From Candidatus Peregrinibacteria bacterium RIFOXYA2_FULL_41_18 (GTDB lineage Bacteria > Patescibacteriota > Gracilibacteria > UBA1369 > UBA12470): 64,000 nt of DNA. Shown in pieces: positions 27,983-36,170 of this stretch (positions within the stretch are counted from its first letter, which is position 1; the number at the start of each line of letters is the position of its first letter). The notes below the pieces were generated by a model. The model was given only the letters and a program-made list of their open reading frames with translations. It ran no database searches and was not told where the DNA came from. The translations under genes were made by a program, and so were the position numbers. The stretch covers positions 1 through 64,000 of the forward strand of contig MFXH01000001.1 of the NCBI GenBank assembly GCA_001788795.1, in the 5' to 3' direction.

Positions 27983-27983
27983 A
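27942..27983 (-). repeat. Heptamer array, AGTCGTA family, coding the panB N-terminus
   Basis: The + strand units TGTCGTA, AATCGTA, AGGCATA, GGTCGTA, AGTCGTA and AGGCATA run at period 7. Three units make 21 nt, which gives the repeated peptide MPYDLRP. Confidence 0.85.
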
Positions 27984-27992
27984 GATCTTTCT

Positions 27993-28043
27993 CACTATGT
28001 CACTTCCTCAACTTCTCCAACTTCCCATACTTCCCCTAGTAAC
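27993..28043 (-). repeat. Nonamer array over the stop of the Yip1-like gene
   Basis: CACTATGTCACTTC leads into the units ACTTCCTCA, ACTTCTCCA, ACTTCCCAT and ACTTCCCCT. The TAG at 28036-28038 is inside. Confidence 0.85.
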
Positions 28044-28650
28044 TCCACCCACTCATCATTCCACCTCCAAACATCATTCCGCCTGAAACCATTCCAATCG
28101 CACCGAAAATAACAACAACGGCCACTATAGAAACGACCATTGCACCTACAGCAGATCCATCATCCAATTTCTCAACATTTTTGAGCGCATTGAAATAAAT
28201 CGCAAGCATCCATAATCCTGCCAACAATCCTGCAACAGGAAGTATCCCTGCAACACCTAACAAAGATGCATAACCGCAAGTCCTGAATAATTCACAACTT
28301 TTACCCTTTCCCTTAAATAATTTCCTGGAAACAAAATCCAAAACAAAAATTCCGGCCGCACTGCAAACCGCATAAATAACAGCTTGTATTAAAACCGTAT
28401 CAATTCCGGGCCTGTAAGTTATCCCCATAAAAGAAATCGGAAAAACGTAACTATTAAGAGCCATCGCCAAGCCTGCCAATAAAATAAAAATCCCTGCAGG
28501 AACATTAGATTTCTCATCACCTGCAACTTCGGTCATAGCAGAACCCTTCAATTTGATAACTTCAACAGCCTTCATGACTTCTTTCTTCCACGCATCAACA
28601 GTCTTCGGGAAATAATAAGTATGATGTTGTGGCATCTTTGGAGCTTCCAT
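28036..28650 (-). CDS. Yip1-like polytopic membrane protein
   Basis: The 204-residue protein has a hydrophilic N-terminus with FPKTVDAWKKEVMKAVEVIK and about five membrane helices (48-68, 76-100, 123-148, 165-190 and the Gly/Met-rich end). It resembles the Yip1-domain family by the Phe-Pro-x-x-x-W start and the helix pattern, a loose match. It ends MMFGGGMMSGWSY. It lies 33 bp after the pantothenate kinase, on the same strand. No function can be given. Confidence 0.7.
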   Translation of the reverse strand: MEAPKMPQHHTYYFPKTVDAWKKEVMKAVEVIKLKGSAMTEVAGDEKSNVPAGIFILLAGLAMALNSYVFPISFMGITYRPGIDTVLIQAVIYAVCSAAGIFVLDFVSRKLFKGKGKSCELFRTCGYASLLGVAGILPVAGLLAGLWMLAIYFNALKNVEKLDDGSAVGAMVVSIVAVVVIFGAIGMVSGGMMFGGGMMSGWSY

Positions 28651-28683
28651 TTTGGTTTTGATTAAAAATTTACCTTGAAGATT

Positions 28684-29601
28684 TTATCCTATTAACCGCT
28701 CACCTGCAAATTTCGCCCCGACAGCAGTTGCATACTCGGCATTTTCAGGAACAAAAACTTCAAGTCCATATCCTTCAATAATATCCTTCACAACCGCCAA
28801 AATCGCATCAGCCTTGGTCAGTTTACCAATCAAAACGATAGAAGATAACCCTTCCGACTTGGCGGCAAAAACAGCAGAAATACCTATAGTTTGTCCTATA
28901 AGATTAACAATACCGGCGGCAAGATCCTCTTTTTTAAATTTAATCTCATCTCTAAGCCGTCCGAAATTCGAAGCCGTCGCCTCCCCCGAAACACGCCCGA
29001 TATCACCACCAACTATATCGGAAACAGAAACATCAACTTTTTTACTCGAACCTTTAGCAGCAATCTTAAGAAGCTCATCTACATCCGACACGCCCAGCAG
29101 TTCGCGCCCCAGTCCAACAAAAGTTCCCCCTCCAACCCCCGTCCCACCAATATGTTTAATAACTATGTCACTTCTTCTACTTCTGCCTTCTGCCTCATGC
29201 CTCATGCCTTCTTTCACACTAACCATGCATGTCCCAGTTCCCATACTGACGACAAGTCTATTCGAATATCGAATACCGAATTTCGAATTTCGACAACTCC
29301 CTTCTACCTCTTCTCGGCATTCGGTATTCCGTATTCCGTATTCAACCCCAATCGCATCTATCTCCGACACTTTCACTACAGGAACACCATTAACACTATC
29401 CGCAAAAAACCTGCTCTTTCCTCCGGTAACAAAAATCTTATCAACCCCACTCAAAGAAATCCCTGAAAATTCAAAAAAACTCTCAAAATTCAAAGCAGGA
29501 ACATCTTTAGACTCATAAGTCTTGATAGACTCAATCAAGTCACCATTCCACAAGACGGCATCAACAGTCGAACCGCCAAAATCAAGAGATATAACTTTCA
29601 T
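28684..29601 (-). CDS. coaW: Type II pantothenate kinase with in-frame repeat insertions
   Basis: The 305-residue Fumble/CoaW-type kinase phosphorylates pantothenate to start CoA synthesis. It has the phosphate-binding ISLDFGGSTVDAVLW, then VVSMGTGTCMVSV, GGTGVGGGTFVGLGRELLG, SIVLIGKLTKADA and AEYATAVGAKFAG. Two surface segments are built from repeats. One is YGIRNTECR...CRNSKFGIRYSN (about residues 87-114), from two CGGTATT-family heptamer arrays. The other is EGMRHEAEGRSRRSD (about 131-145), from a CATGCCT heptamer array plus a nonamer array. The core motifs are intact, so the enzyme is probably active. The gene is close to panB-panC-coaBC. Confidence 0.9.
   Translation of the reverse strand: MKVISLDFGGSTVDAVLWNGDLIESIKTYESKDVPALNFESFFEFSGISLSGVDKIFVTGGKSRFFADSVNGVPVVKVSEIDAIGVEYGIRNTECREEVEGSCRNSKFGIRYSNRLVVSMGTGTCMVSVKEGMRHEAEGRSRRSDIVIKHIGGTGVGGGTFVGLGRELLGVSDVDELLKIAAKGSSKKVDVSVSDIVGGDIGRVSGEATASNFGRLRDEIKFKKEDLAAGIVNLIGQTIGISAVFAAKSEGLSSIVLIGKLTKADAILAVVKDIIEGYGLEVFVPENAEYATAVGAKFAGERLIG
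29163..29181 (-). repeat. Nonamer-family copy inside the pantothenate kinase gene
   Basis: CTATGTCACTTCTTCTACT is identical in style to the 3'-end copies and has the same orientation relative to the gene. It is translated as part of RSRRSDIV. Confidence 0.8.
29182..29209 (-). repeat. Heptamer array, CATGCCT family, inside the pantothenate kinase gene
   Basis: The units TCTGCCT, TCTGCCT, CATGCCT and CATGCCT are in frame and give EGMRHEAEG. The same array and peptide occur at 43845-43872. Confidence 0.85.
29259..29293 (-). repeat. Heptamer array, ATTTCGA words, inside the pantothenate kinase gene
   Basis: The units TATTCGA, ATATCGA, ATACCGA, ATTTCGA and ATTTCGA are translated in frame. Confidence 0.8.
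29315..29342 (-). repeat. Heptamer array, CGGTATT family, inside the pantothenate kinase gene
   Basis: The units CGGCATT, CGGTATT, CCGTATT and CCGTATT are translated as part of EYGIRNTECR. It is nearly the same as the array at 47887-47914 after groES. Confidence 0.85.
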
Positions 29602-29623
29602 AACAAAAATATATCAGATGACA

Positions 29624-29653
29624 TTGACTTTTACCACAGATACAAAATAGAAT
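29624..29653 (+). promoter_or_regulatory. Sigma70-like promoter of hppA
   Basis: TTGACT (29624-29629), an 18-bp spacer and TAGAAT (29648-29653). The ATG follows 36 nt later, with TTTAACCCATAAAAA in the leader. Confidence 0.65.
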
Positions 29654-29688
29654 GTTGTTCGTGTTTTTTAAGATTTAACCCATAAAAA

Positions 29689-31761
29689 ATGGACGCAACC
29701 ATCCTGGCGATTATCGCAAGCGTAATAGCGCTGATAACCGCAATCCTGTTAGTCGTACACGTAATGAAAGAAAAACCGGGCACGACAACCATGCAGGAAA
29801 TCTCCGACTTCATCAAGGAGGGAGCCATGGCTTACTTAAATAGGCAATTCAAAACAGTCGCTATTTTTGCAATAGTGATTTTCTTGATCTTGGGACTAGC
29901 ATTACCGAAAGGAGCTTATAACAACAGCTACATGATAGCTACCGGCTTCTTGGTAGGCGCGGTATTTTCAGCTCTTGCAGGATATATAGGAATGGGCATG
30001 AGCGTACGCGCTAATGTCAGAACTGCAAACGCAGCTAAAAGAAGCCTGAAAGAGGCATTATCGGTTGCATTCCTTGGAGGATCTGTAACGGGTCTATCAG
30101 TCGTTGCGCTCTCACTATTGGGAGTTTCAGGATTCTATTACTTATTCACAAAAGTATTCGACATACCTGTAGATACGGCTCCAAGCCTTCTTATAGGATT
30201 TGGATTCGGCGCTTCTCTTATTTCTCTATTCGCCCGCGTAGGTGGCGGCATCTTCACGAAGGCTGCAGACGTTGGAGCGGATTTGGTAGGAAAAGTTGAA
30301 AAAAACATACCTGAAGACGATCCTCGAAATCCTGCGGTTATCGCAGATAACGTAGGAGATAACGTAGGAGATTGCGCAGGAATGGGTGCGGATTTGTTTG
30401 AAACCTACGCAGTCACATTAATAGCAGCCATGATCTTGGCAGCTTCAACTCTCGTAACTCAAACAGGCGCAAAAAGCGTAGAATACCCTCTATTGCTTGG
30501 TACTATCGCAGTAATCGCCTCCATAATCGGAATTTTCTTTGTCAGACTTGGCAAAAAAGAAAACATCATGGGCGCAATGTACAAAGGCATGTTGGCGACA
30601 GGTTTGATTTCAGCTGTCGGCTTCTATTTCGCAACAGATTACATGCTTGGAGACATAAACATATTTTTCGCATCTCTCGTCGGTCTTGGCGTAACATTCT
30701 TCATCAACATCATCACAGAATATTACACATCGACGAAATACAATCCTGTTAAAAAAATTGCAAAAGCTTCTGAAACCGGCGCAGGAACAAACGTAATCAC
30801 AGGTCTAGCAGTAGGCTTACAAAGCACACTTGCTCCTGTAATCCTCGTCTGCTGTGCAATAGCCGCAGCATATTATTTCGGTGAAACATCAACTCTACAA
30901 AATGGAATTTACGGAATAGCAATCGCAGCCGTTGCCATGCTTTCAACAACAGGACTCGTAATCGCTACAGATTCTTACGGACCAATCACGGATAACGCAG
31001 GAGGCATCGCGGAAATGGCAGAATTACCGGAAGCTGTTCGCAAAAACACAGACGCCCTAGACGCAGTCGGCAATACGACAAAAGCTGTAACAAAAGGCTA
31101 CGCGATCTGCTCGGCGGCTCTAGCGGCACTTGTTCTATTTCAAGCCTACGGCGAAGAATTAATGAAAAACGCGGTTGGAACAACATTCGAATTCGGAATC
31201 GAAAACCACATGGTTCTCATCGGATTATTCCTTGGCGGAGTTTTGCCTTTCTTATTCAGCTCATTCTGTATGGAAGCTGTAGGAAAAGCCGCTCACAAAG
31301 TTGTTGAAGAAGTACGAAGACAATTCAGAGAAATACCGGGAATCATGGAGCGCAAGAACAAACCTCAATATGACACTTGCGTAGATATCGTTACAAAAGC
31401 CGCATTGAAAGAAATGATTATGCCGGGTGCAATCGCAGTATTGGCTCCTATCGCAGTAGGATTCATTCTCGGACCTGAAGCTCTTGGAGGATTGCTTGTA
31501 GGCGTAATAGTCGCAGGTTTATTGCTAGCTATTCAAATGTCCAATGGCGGAGGCGCTTGGGACAATGCGAAGAAATATATTGAAACGGGGCACTTCGGAG
31601 GAAAAGGGTCTGACGCTCACAAAGCGGCAGTTGTCGGCGATACGGTCGGCGATCCTTTCAAGGACACAGCAGGACCTGCCCTAAACGCGCTTATAAAGGT
31701 TATCAACACCATAGCGCTCATAATCGCTCCAACAATCGCGACGATTCACCTTTTCAATTAA
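29689..31761 (+). CDS. hppA: Membrane proton-translocating pyrophosphatase
   Basis: This 690-residue, roughly 16-helix pump couples pyrophosphate hydrolysis to ion export. The active-site segments are complete: [56 protein letters not shown] and [23 protein letters not shown] carries Lys where potassium-dependent enzymes have Ala, which points to the potassium-independent, H+-pumping class. A promoter lies upstream and a strong terminator follows, so it is a single-gene unit. Confidence 0.97.
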   Translation: MDATILAIIASVIALITAILLVVHVMKEKPGTTTMQEISDFIKEGAMAYLNRQFKTVAIFAIVIFLILGLALPKGAYNNSYMIATGFLVGAVFSALAGYIGMGMSVRANVRTANAAKRSLKEALSVAFLGGSVTGLSVVALSLLGVSGFYYLFTKVFDIPVDTAPSLLIGFGFGASLISLFARVGGGIFTKAADVGADLVGKVEKNIPEDDPRNPAVIADNVGDNVGDCAGMGADLFETYAVTLIAAMILAASTLVTQTGAKSVEYPLLLGTIAVIASIIGIFFVRLGKKENIMGAMYKGMLATGLISAVGFYFATDYMLGDINIFFASLVGLGVTFFINIITEYYTSTKYNPVKKIAKASETGAGTNVITGLAVGLQSTLAPVILVCCAIAAAYYFGETSTLQNGIYGIAIAAVAMLSTTGLVIATDSYGPITDNAGGIAEMAELPEAVRKNTDALDAVGNTTKAVTKGYAICSAALAALVLFQAYGEELMKNAVGTTFEFGIENHMVLIGLFLGGVLPFLFSSFCMEAVGKAAHKVVEEVRRQFREIPGIMERKNKPQYDTCVDIVTKAALKEMIMPGAIAVLAPIAVGFILGPEALGGLLVGVIVAGLLLAIQMSNGGGAWDNAKKYIETGHFGGKGSDAHKAAVVGDTVGDPFKDTAGPALNALIKVINTIALIIAPTIATIHLFN

Positions 31762-31785
31762 CAATCGCGATTAAAAAAACATCTG

Positions 31786-31819
31786 AAAAATCCCGCTACA
31801 AAATAGCGGGATTTTTTTT
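31786..31819 (+). terminator. Rho-independent terminator after hppA
   Basis: The stem AAAAATCCCGCTA pairs with TAGCGGGATTTTT around CAAAA and ends in a run of eight T. Confidence 0.92.
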
Positions 31820-31885
31820 GCTTTGGAATTGTAATCAGAAAGAAGAAAAACTAATATAACCCCCTCACTTAAAATAAAAATAAAT

Positions 31886-32122
31886 ATGCAGAAAACTACT
31901 TTAAAATGCGTAATCCTTGCGCGCGATACGGACAAAATAACCGTCTCGATCGAAACACAATTGGGCTATCAAGTCACAATGTATTTCCCAATAAACACCA
32001 TCCCTGAAGAATTCAGCATAGGAGATGAATTTTATCTAAAAATCAGCGAAGAAAAACCTGAGACACGAAACAAAAACTCAATCGAAGATATGCGTCAGTT
32101 GTTATATGAATTGATAAACTAG
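31886..32122 (+). CDS. Small unrecognised protein
   Basis: This 78-residue protein starts MQKTTLKCVILARDTDKITV. It looks like a short beta-rich domain (ITVSIETQLGYQVTMYFP) with a helical C-terminus (IEDMRQLLYELIN). It has no signal peptide. It lies after the hppA terminator and converges with the SLH gene, overlapping by 4 nt. Function unknown. Confidence 0.65.
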   Translation: MQKTTLKCVILARDTDKITVSIETQLGYQVTMYFPINTIPEEFSIGDEFYLKISEEKPETRNKNSIEDMRQLLYELIN

Positions 32123-33723
32123 TTTATCTCGTAAATACTAACCTCGCATTGCCAATCAGGATTCTCGGATCCATCTTCGTTTACAGTAGATCTATCATAA
32201 GAAACATATAGCTTCCCATCATACAAAACTACCGCGGGACGACCTTCTTTTGTAGAATCATCGTCTATTGGCTCGGTAACCTCAACGGCTTCAACTAGAT
32301 TCCAATCCGAATCATAAATACCAAGACTGATTCCACGCTGACTATATGAACTCTCTCCGAATTTTGCGAGTTCAATATATGCAACATAAAAATATCCGGT
32401 ATCTTCGTCATACAATGCGCCTTGCGCCCATTGACCGTACGAACCAAGATCTTTTACTCCCAAATAATTCCAATCCTCGTCATATTGCATAGCTATAAGA
32501 TCTCCGAAATATGCGGTTGAAGTTATGTAATTATAAACACCATCGACATAAACAACATAAGAACCGTTTATATGAGGAGTATCTTCCAAAACAAAATAAT
32601 CGACCAAGTCCAAATCAGAAGTATATATTCTATTGTGAGTTCCGTAACCGGCTAAGGGATCAGTAGACTCCTGGTCCGTCTCACCGCTTTCTGCATCATA
32701 AAGCGAACTAGCTATCAAATATCCGTTCGCATAAGCAAGCATTTGATCGTTACTAACTTCGGTATCCCCCAATTCGATATCAACACTATCAACCGCTTCC
32801 ATGGTAGATAAGTCATACTTGTTAATCTGCCATCCGCTAGGCATACCGCTTAGGAAATAATAATATTCTTCATCAACCATGACAGAAGCCGCATCACCAC
32901 CACCATCTTTTAATACACCGGTTTCATCGGTGTATTCGAAATCATCAACAGAATAATACTTATACGAATATCCATTTCCACCCTCGGCACCTCCTGGCAT
33001 ATCATCCGAATCATATCCAGCCTGAACATCACTGCTTGAGCCTCCGAAAGTAACCAAGAACTCATCTTTATCAGCCACGTAATTCACACGGCAAAACGCT
33101 CCATACTGATATTGATCATCGGGAGTAACCTCAACGGTTTTCACAAGGGAAACAACATCAGAGTCGGTATCAACAACTGCAGAATTAGTCTCAAGATTAT
33201 AAATCAATTGAGCCATATCGCCTCTTGTAATGTCTTTAGCCGCATCGTCAACAGCTTGCTCGAGCATACCCAACTCTTCGGCTTTATTATAATAAGGTTC
33301 ATACCAAACATCCGAACTGCCAAGATCAACTTCTACATCATAAGTTCCGAGAATAATTTTCAAAGCCTCGGCAAGATTAATATTATTTGACGGCTTAAAA
33401 CTGCCATCATCATAACCATCAACAACACCGAGAGTTTTTGCATAACAAATATAATTCGCATACCATTCGGAACCGACATCGGAAAAACAAGAATCACCAG
33501 TAGCAGACCCAGCATACTTGGATTCAACAAGAATCTTGGTAAATTCAGCCCTGTTAATAGCAGCCGAAGGACGATAAGTTCCATCATCATAACCTTCAAT
33601 AACACCTTGATCATAAAGATATTCGATAGCATCTTCTTGGACAACGCCATCTGTATCAGTAAAAGCGAATACAACAGGAATCGAAAAAACGAGAAAACCT
33701 AATAAGGCTATATTTCTCTTCAT
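32119..33723 (-). CDS. Secreted protein with three S-layer homology domains
   Basis: The 534-residue protein has a signal peptide (about 1-20, ending VVFAF). Three SLH domains follow at about 22-75, 80-135 and 138-185, with motifs such as VIEGYDDGTYRPSAAINRAE, VVDGYDDGSFKPSNNINLAE and DITRGDMAQLIY. SLH domains anchor proteins to pyruvylated cell-wall polymers. The rest (200-534) is a beta-rich region with repeated YLIASSLYD and YFYVAYIEL-type strands, possibly a propeller. It may be an S-layer or surface protein. It starts about 50 bp beyond the rplY terminator. Confidence 0.9.
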   Translation of the reverse strand: MKRNIALLGFLVFSIPVVFAFTDTDGVVQEDAIEYLYDQGVIEGYDDGTYRPSAAINRAEFTKILVESKYAGSATGDSCFSDVGSEWYANYICYAKTLGVVDGYDDGSFKPSNNINLAEALKIILGTYDVEVDLGSSDVWYEPYYNKAEELGMLEQAVDDAAKDITRGDMAQLIYNLETNSAVVDTDSDVVSLVKTVEVTPDDQYQYGAFCRVNYVADKDEFLVTFGGSSSDVQAGYDSDDMPGGAEGGNGYSYKYYSVDDFEYTDETGVLKDGGGDAASVMVDEEYYYFLSGMPSGWQINKYDLSTMEAVDSVDIELGDTEVSNDQMLAYANGYLIASSLYDAESGETDQESTDPLAGYGTHNRIYTSDLDLVDYFVLEDTPHINGSYVVYVDGVYNYITSTAYFGDLIAMQYDEDWNYLGVKDLGSYGQWAQGALYDEDTGYFYVAYIELAKFGESSYSQRGISLGIYDSDWNLVEAVEVTEPIDDDSTKEGRPAVVLYDGKLYVSYDRSTVNEDGSENPDWQCEVSIYEIN

Positions 33724-33772
33724 GAAAAACTAATTAAAAAATAAACACAATCAATATATCAGAATTTCCACA

Positions 33773-33805
33773 AAAAAAACCACGGAATCAATTTCCCGTG
33801 GTTTT
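33773..33805 (-). terminator. Rho-independent terminator after rplY
   Basis: On the minus strand AAAACCACGG pairs with CCGTGGTTTT around GAAATTGATT, followed by more T. Confidence 0.88.
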
Positions 33806-33825
33806 CAAATATACACTGAATATTA

Positions 33826-34524
33826 CTACTTCTTCTCTTCCTTCTTTTCCTCTTTCTTGGCACCGGCAGCAGGAGCAGCTCCTTCACCTTCCTTAGCAGC
33901 CTCTTCAGGACCTTGCTTAAGGATTTCAGGACCTGCAATAGTGGTAGCGGCTTGTTGAACCTCTTCAACTTCTTCTTTTGTAGGTGTAACAGTAGCAACC
34001 GGCAACCTAGCATTATCCAAGGCCTTAATACCTTCAGGTAATTTCAAATCGCCAACATTTATAGTTGTGTGGAAATTTATAAGAGGACTGATATCGACTT
34101 GGATAACTGGAACCAATTTACCGGGAAGACATTTGATATGAATATCTTTTTTGCTGCGTACCAAGATACCTCCAAGATCCTTAACGGCAAGGGCAACGCC
34201 AACGAATTCAAGAGGAATACGAGCTGTAACCTCTTCATTCATATTGACGTTAATAAAATCGATATGCGAGAAAAGTCCGGTGACAGGATCCACATCAACA
34301 CGATGAACCAGAGCTTGCATAGACTTACCACCTATATCCAAATCTATAATACTGTTCGAACCGGCCTTTCTGTAAACCTTTCGAAAATCTTGATAATTGA
34401 CCTGTAACATCACATTTTCAACTCCCTTACCATATATAACAGCAGGAAGCGTATCGGTTTGTCTAAGTTTCTTAGGAGAAATCAAGTTCTCTCTCTTTTC
34501 AGCCTTTAGTTTGAAAGTTTCCAT
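33826..34524 (-). CDS. rplY: 50S ribosomal protein bL25 (CTC/TL5 type)
   Basis: The 232-residue protein binds 5S rRNA. It has the L25 domain (METFKLKAEKR, LPAVIYGKGVENVMLQV) and the extra C-terminal TL5/CTC beta domain (VPVIQVDISPLI, then VGDLKLPEGIKAL). An Ala/Glu/Lys-rich tail ends KKEEKKEEKK. The start ATG 34524 follows TTTAATTTACAGATTACA. It is monocistronic between a promoter and a terminator. Confidence 0.94.
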   Translation of the reverse strand: METFKLKAEKRENLISPKKLRQTDTLPAVIYGKGVENVMLQVNYQDFRKVYRKAGSNSIIDLDIGGKSMQALVHRVDVDPVTGLFSHIDFINVNMNEEVTARIPLEFVGVALAVKDLGGILVRSKKDIHIKCLPGKLVPVIQVDISPLINFHTTINVGDLKLPEGIKALDNARLPVATVTPTKEEVEEVQQAATTIAGPEILKQGPEEAAKEGEGAAPAAGAKKEEKKEEKK

Positions 34525-34562
34525 TGTAATCTGTAAATTAAAGAAAAAAGCGGGTGAATACT

Positions 34563-34590
34563 ACTATACAAGCCAATAAAGCGCAAGCAA
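34563..34590 (-). promoter_or_regulatory. Sigma70-like promoter of rplY
   Basis: On the minus strand: TTGCTT (34590-34585), a 16-bp spacer and TATAGT (34568-34563). Confidence 0.55.
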
Positions 34591-34673
34591 AACTGACGCT
34601 GTTTTCGTCTGCATCTTGTGTGTTGCAGCATGCTCCTTTACAATTACCACGCAATTTTTTAACAAAACTATTT

Positions 34674-34970
34674 ATGGGAATGTTTGGACAAATGAAAGAT
34701 ATGTATAAGATTCAAAAACAGGCAAAAGAGATCAAAAAAGAGCTCTCCCGCCTTCATATAGAAGCGGAACTTGAAGGGATTGTCGTAATAATCAACGGGG
34801 AACAAGAGGTTATAGATGTAAAAATACCGGAAGCGATGAGAACAAGTCCAAAACTCGAAAAATTACTTATAGAAGCTTTCAATAAAGCGTCAAAAAAAGC
34901 GCAATCGATAGCGGCAGACAAAATGAAAGGCGTTATGGATCAAATGGGACTAAACTTCCCCGGCAAATGA
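34674..34970 (+). CDS. ybaB: YbaB/EbfC nucleoid-associated protein
   Basis: The 98-residue product from ATG 34674 (MGMFGQMKDMYKIQKQAKEI) matches family length. The longer frame to 34554 is not homologous. It has two long helices flanking a small sheet (VVIINGEQEVIDVKIPEA), the family's dimeric DNA-binding fold. The leader contains TTTAACAAAACTATTT. It overlaps mltG by 4 nt (ATGA). Confidence 0.9.
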   Translation: MGMFGQMKDMYKIQKQAKEIKKELSRLHIEAELEGIVVIINGEQEVIDVKIPEAMRTSPKLEKLLIEAFNKASKKAQSIAADKMKGVMDQMGLNFPGK

Positions 34971-35962
34971 AACTTGAAAGAGTATTAAAACTGGCATTGG
35001 TTGCACTAATATTTTTCATATTGGTACAAGTAAATGCGGTTAATTCAATCAATTCGGCTATAAATCCGGAAGATTCAACAAGAACAATTTTTACGATTGA
35101 AGAAGGACAAAAAGCATCAGAAATCGGCTCAAACTTAAAAGAATCAGGATTGATAAAAAGCACATATGGATTCTCTATATATCTAGAGAAAAACGATCTC
35201 GACTCTCGACTTCAAGCCGGAGAGTTCATTCTAATGCCATCAATGACAGGAATTGAAATAATAGAAGCTATAACAAACCAAGGAACAGGAGAAATCGTCT
35301 TCACGATCCCAGAAGGATGGACAATAAACGACATCGACTCGGCACTCACCACAGAAGGTCTCACCACAGAAGGTGCATTCAAATCATGTGCGGAAACTTG
35401 CGATTTTTCAGCATATACATTTCTACCGGAATCCGGATCGCTAGAAGGTTATCTGTTTCCTGACACTTTTTTCCTAAGCAAATCAACATTTGATACATAT
35501 GCGTTCACCAAACAACTCCTCGACAATTTCGACTCGAAAATAACAGATCAAATGCTCACAGACATCACATCTCAAGGACGAACTCTTGAAGAAACAATAA
35601 TTGTCGCATCGATCATAGAAAAAGAGGTTCGCACAGACCAAGACCGCGCACTTGTTTCAGGAATAATCTGGAAACGTCTCGATAACGAATGGCAACTCGG
35701 AATGTGCTCAACAATAAACTACATTACAGGCGAAGCTGAAATCACAGCCGAAGATCTCGAAATCGACTCTCCATACAACACAAGAATGTATACAGGCTTG
35801 CCACCGACAGCCATATCAAATGCAGGATTGGCATCCATAGAAGCTGCGGTCTATCCGGAAGAAAGCGAATACTGGTATTTCTTAACCGCAACCGAAACGG
35901 GAGAGACGATATACGCCACTACTAACGAAGAGCACGAAGCAAACAAGGCGAAGTATCTTTAA
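34967..35962 (+). CDS. mltG: Endolytic murein transglycosylase MltG
   Basis: MltG cuts nascent glycan strands and so sets their length. The 331-residue protein has an N-terminal membrane helix (about 5-26) and a LysM-like region (FTIEEGQKASEIGSNLKESG). The YceG catalytic domain follows with LEGYLFPDTFF, the catalytic Glu in ASIIEKEV and the end motif SPYNTRMYTGLPPTAISNAG. The usual final Asn-Pro-Gly is Asn-Ala-Gly here. It is translationally coupled to ybaB. Confidence 0.94.
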   Translation: MKLERVLKLALVALIFFILVQVNAVNSINSAINPEDSTRTIFTIEEGQKASEIGSNLKESGLIKSTYGFSIYLEKNDLDSRLQAGEFILMPSMTGIEIIEAITNQGTGEIVFTIPEGWTINDIDSALTTEGLTTEGAFKSCAETCDFSAYTFLPESGSLEGYLFPDTFFLSKSTFDTYAFTKQLLDNFDSKITDQMLTDITSQGRTLEETIIVASIIEKEVRTDQDRALVSGIIWKRLDNEWQLGMCSTINYITGEAEITAEDLEIDSPYNTRMYTGLPPTAISNAGLASIEAAVYPEESEYWYFLTATETGETIYATTNEEHEANKAKYL

Positions 35963-36156
35963 TCGGATAATCCTAGCTGTTGTCTCCAATAAGACCGTTC
36001 CGAATCCGAAAGCTGCAAAATCAACCCGCGAGCTTCATTTATAAGCTTTCCTCTCGTATCAAGATCTGTTATACGCGCCAAATGACCAAATATCTCCCCC
36101 AACCTATCGCTAGGCTCCCTTTCACCATCGTCGATATAATCGGGACCTCTACCCAT
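35959..36156 (-). CDS. Small unrecognised protein
   Basis: The 65-residue product (MGRGPDYIDDGEREPSDRLG...) is soluble and charged with a helical C-terminus (LILQLSDSERSYWRQQLGL). The stop overlaps the mltG stop region from the other strand. ATG 36156 follows an AT-rich leader (CATTAATT). The gene is short, and support comes only from its start context and plausible composition. Confidence 0.45.
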   Translation of the reverse strand: MGRGPDYIDDGEREPSDRLGEIFGHLARITDLDTRGKLINEARGLILQLSDSERSYWRQQLGLSD

Positions 36157-36170
36157 AATTAATGAAGTTA

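Noticed and set aside
28814-29518. 234-codon frame antisense to the pantothenate kinase
   Set aside because: The opposite frame carries the kinase motifs. The antisense frame is a shadow of biased codon use.
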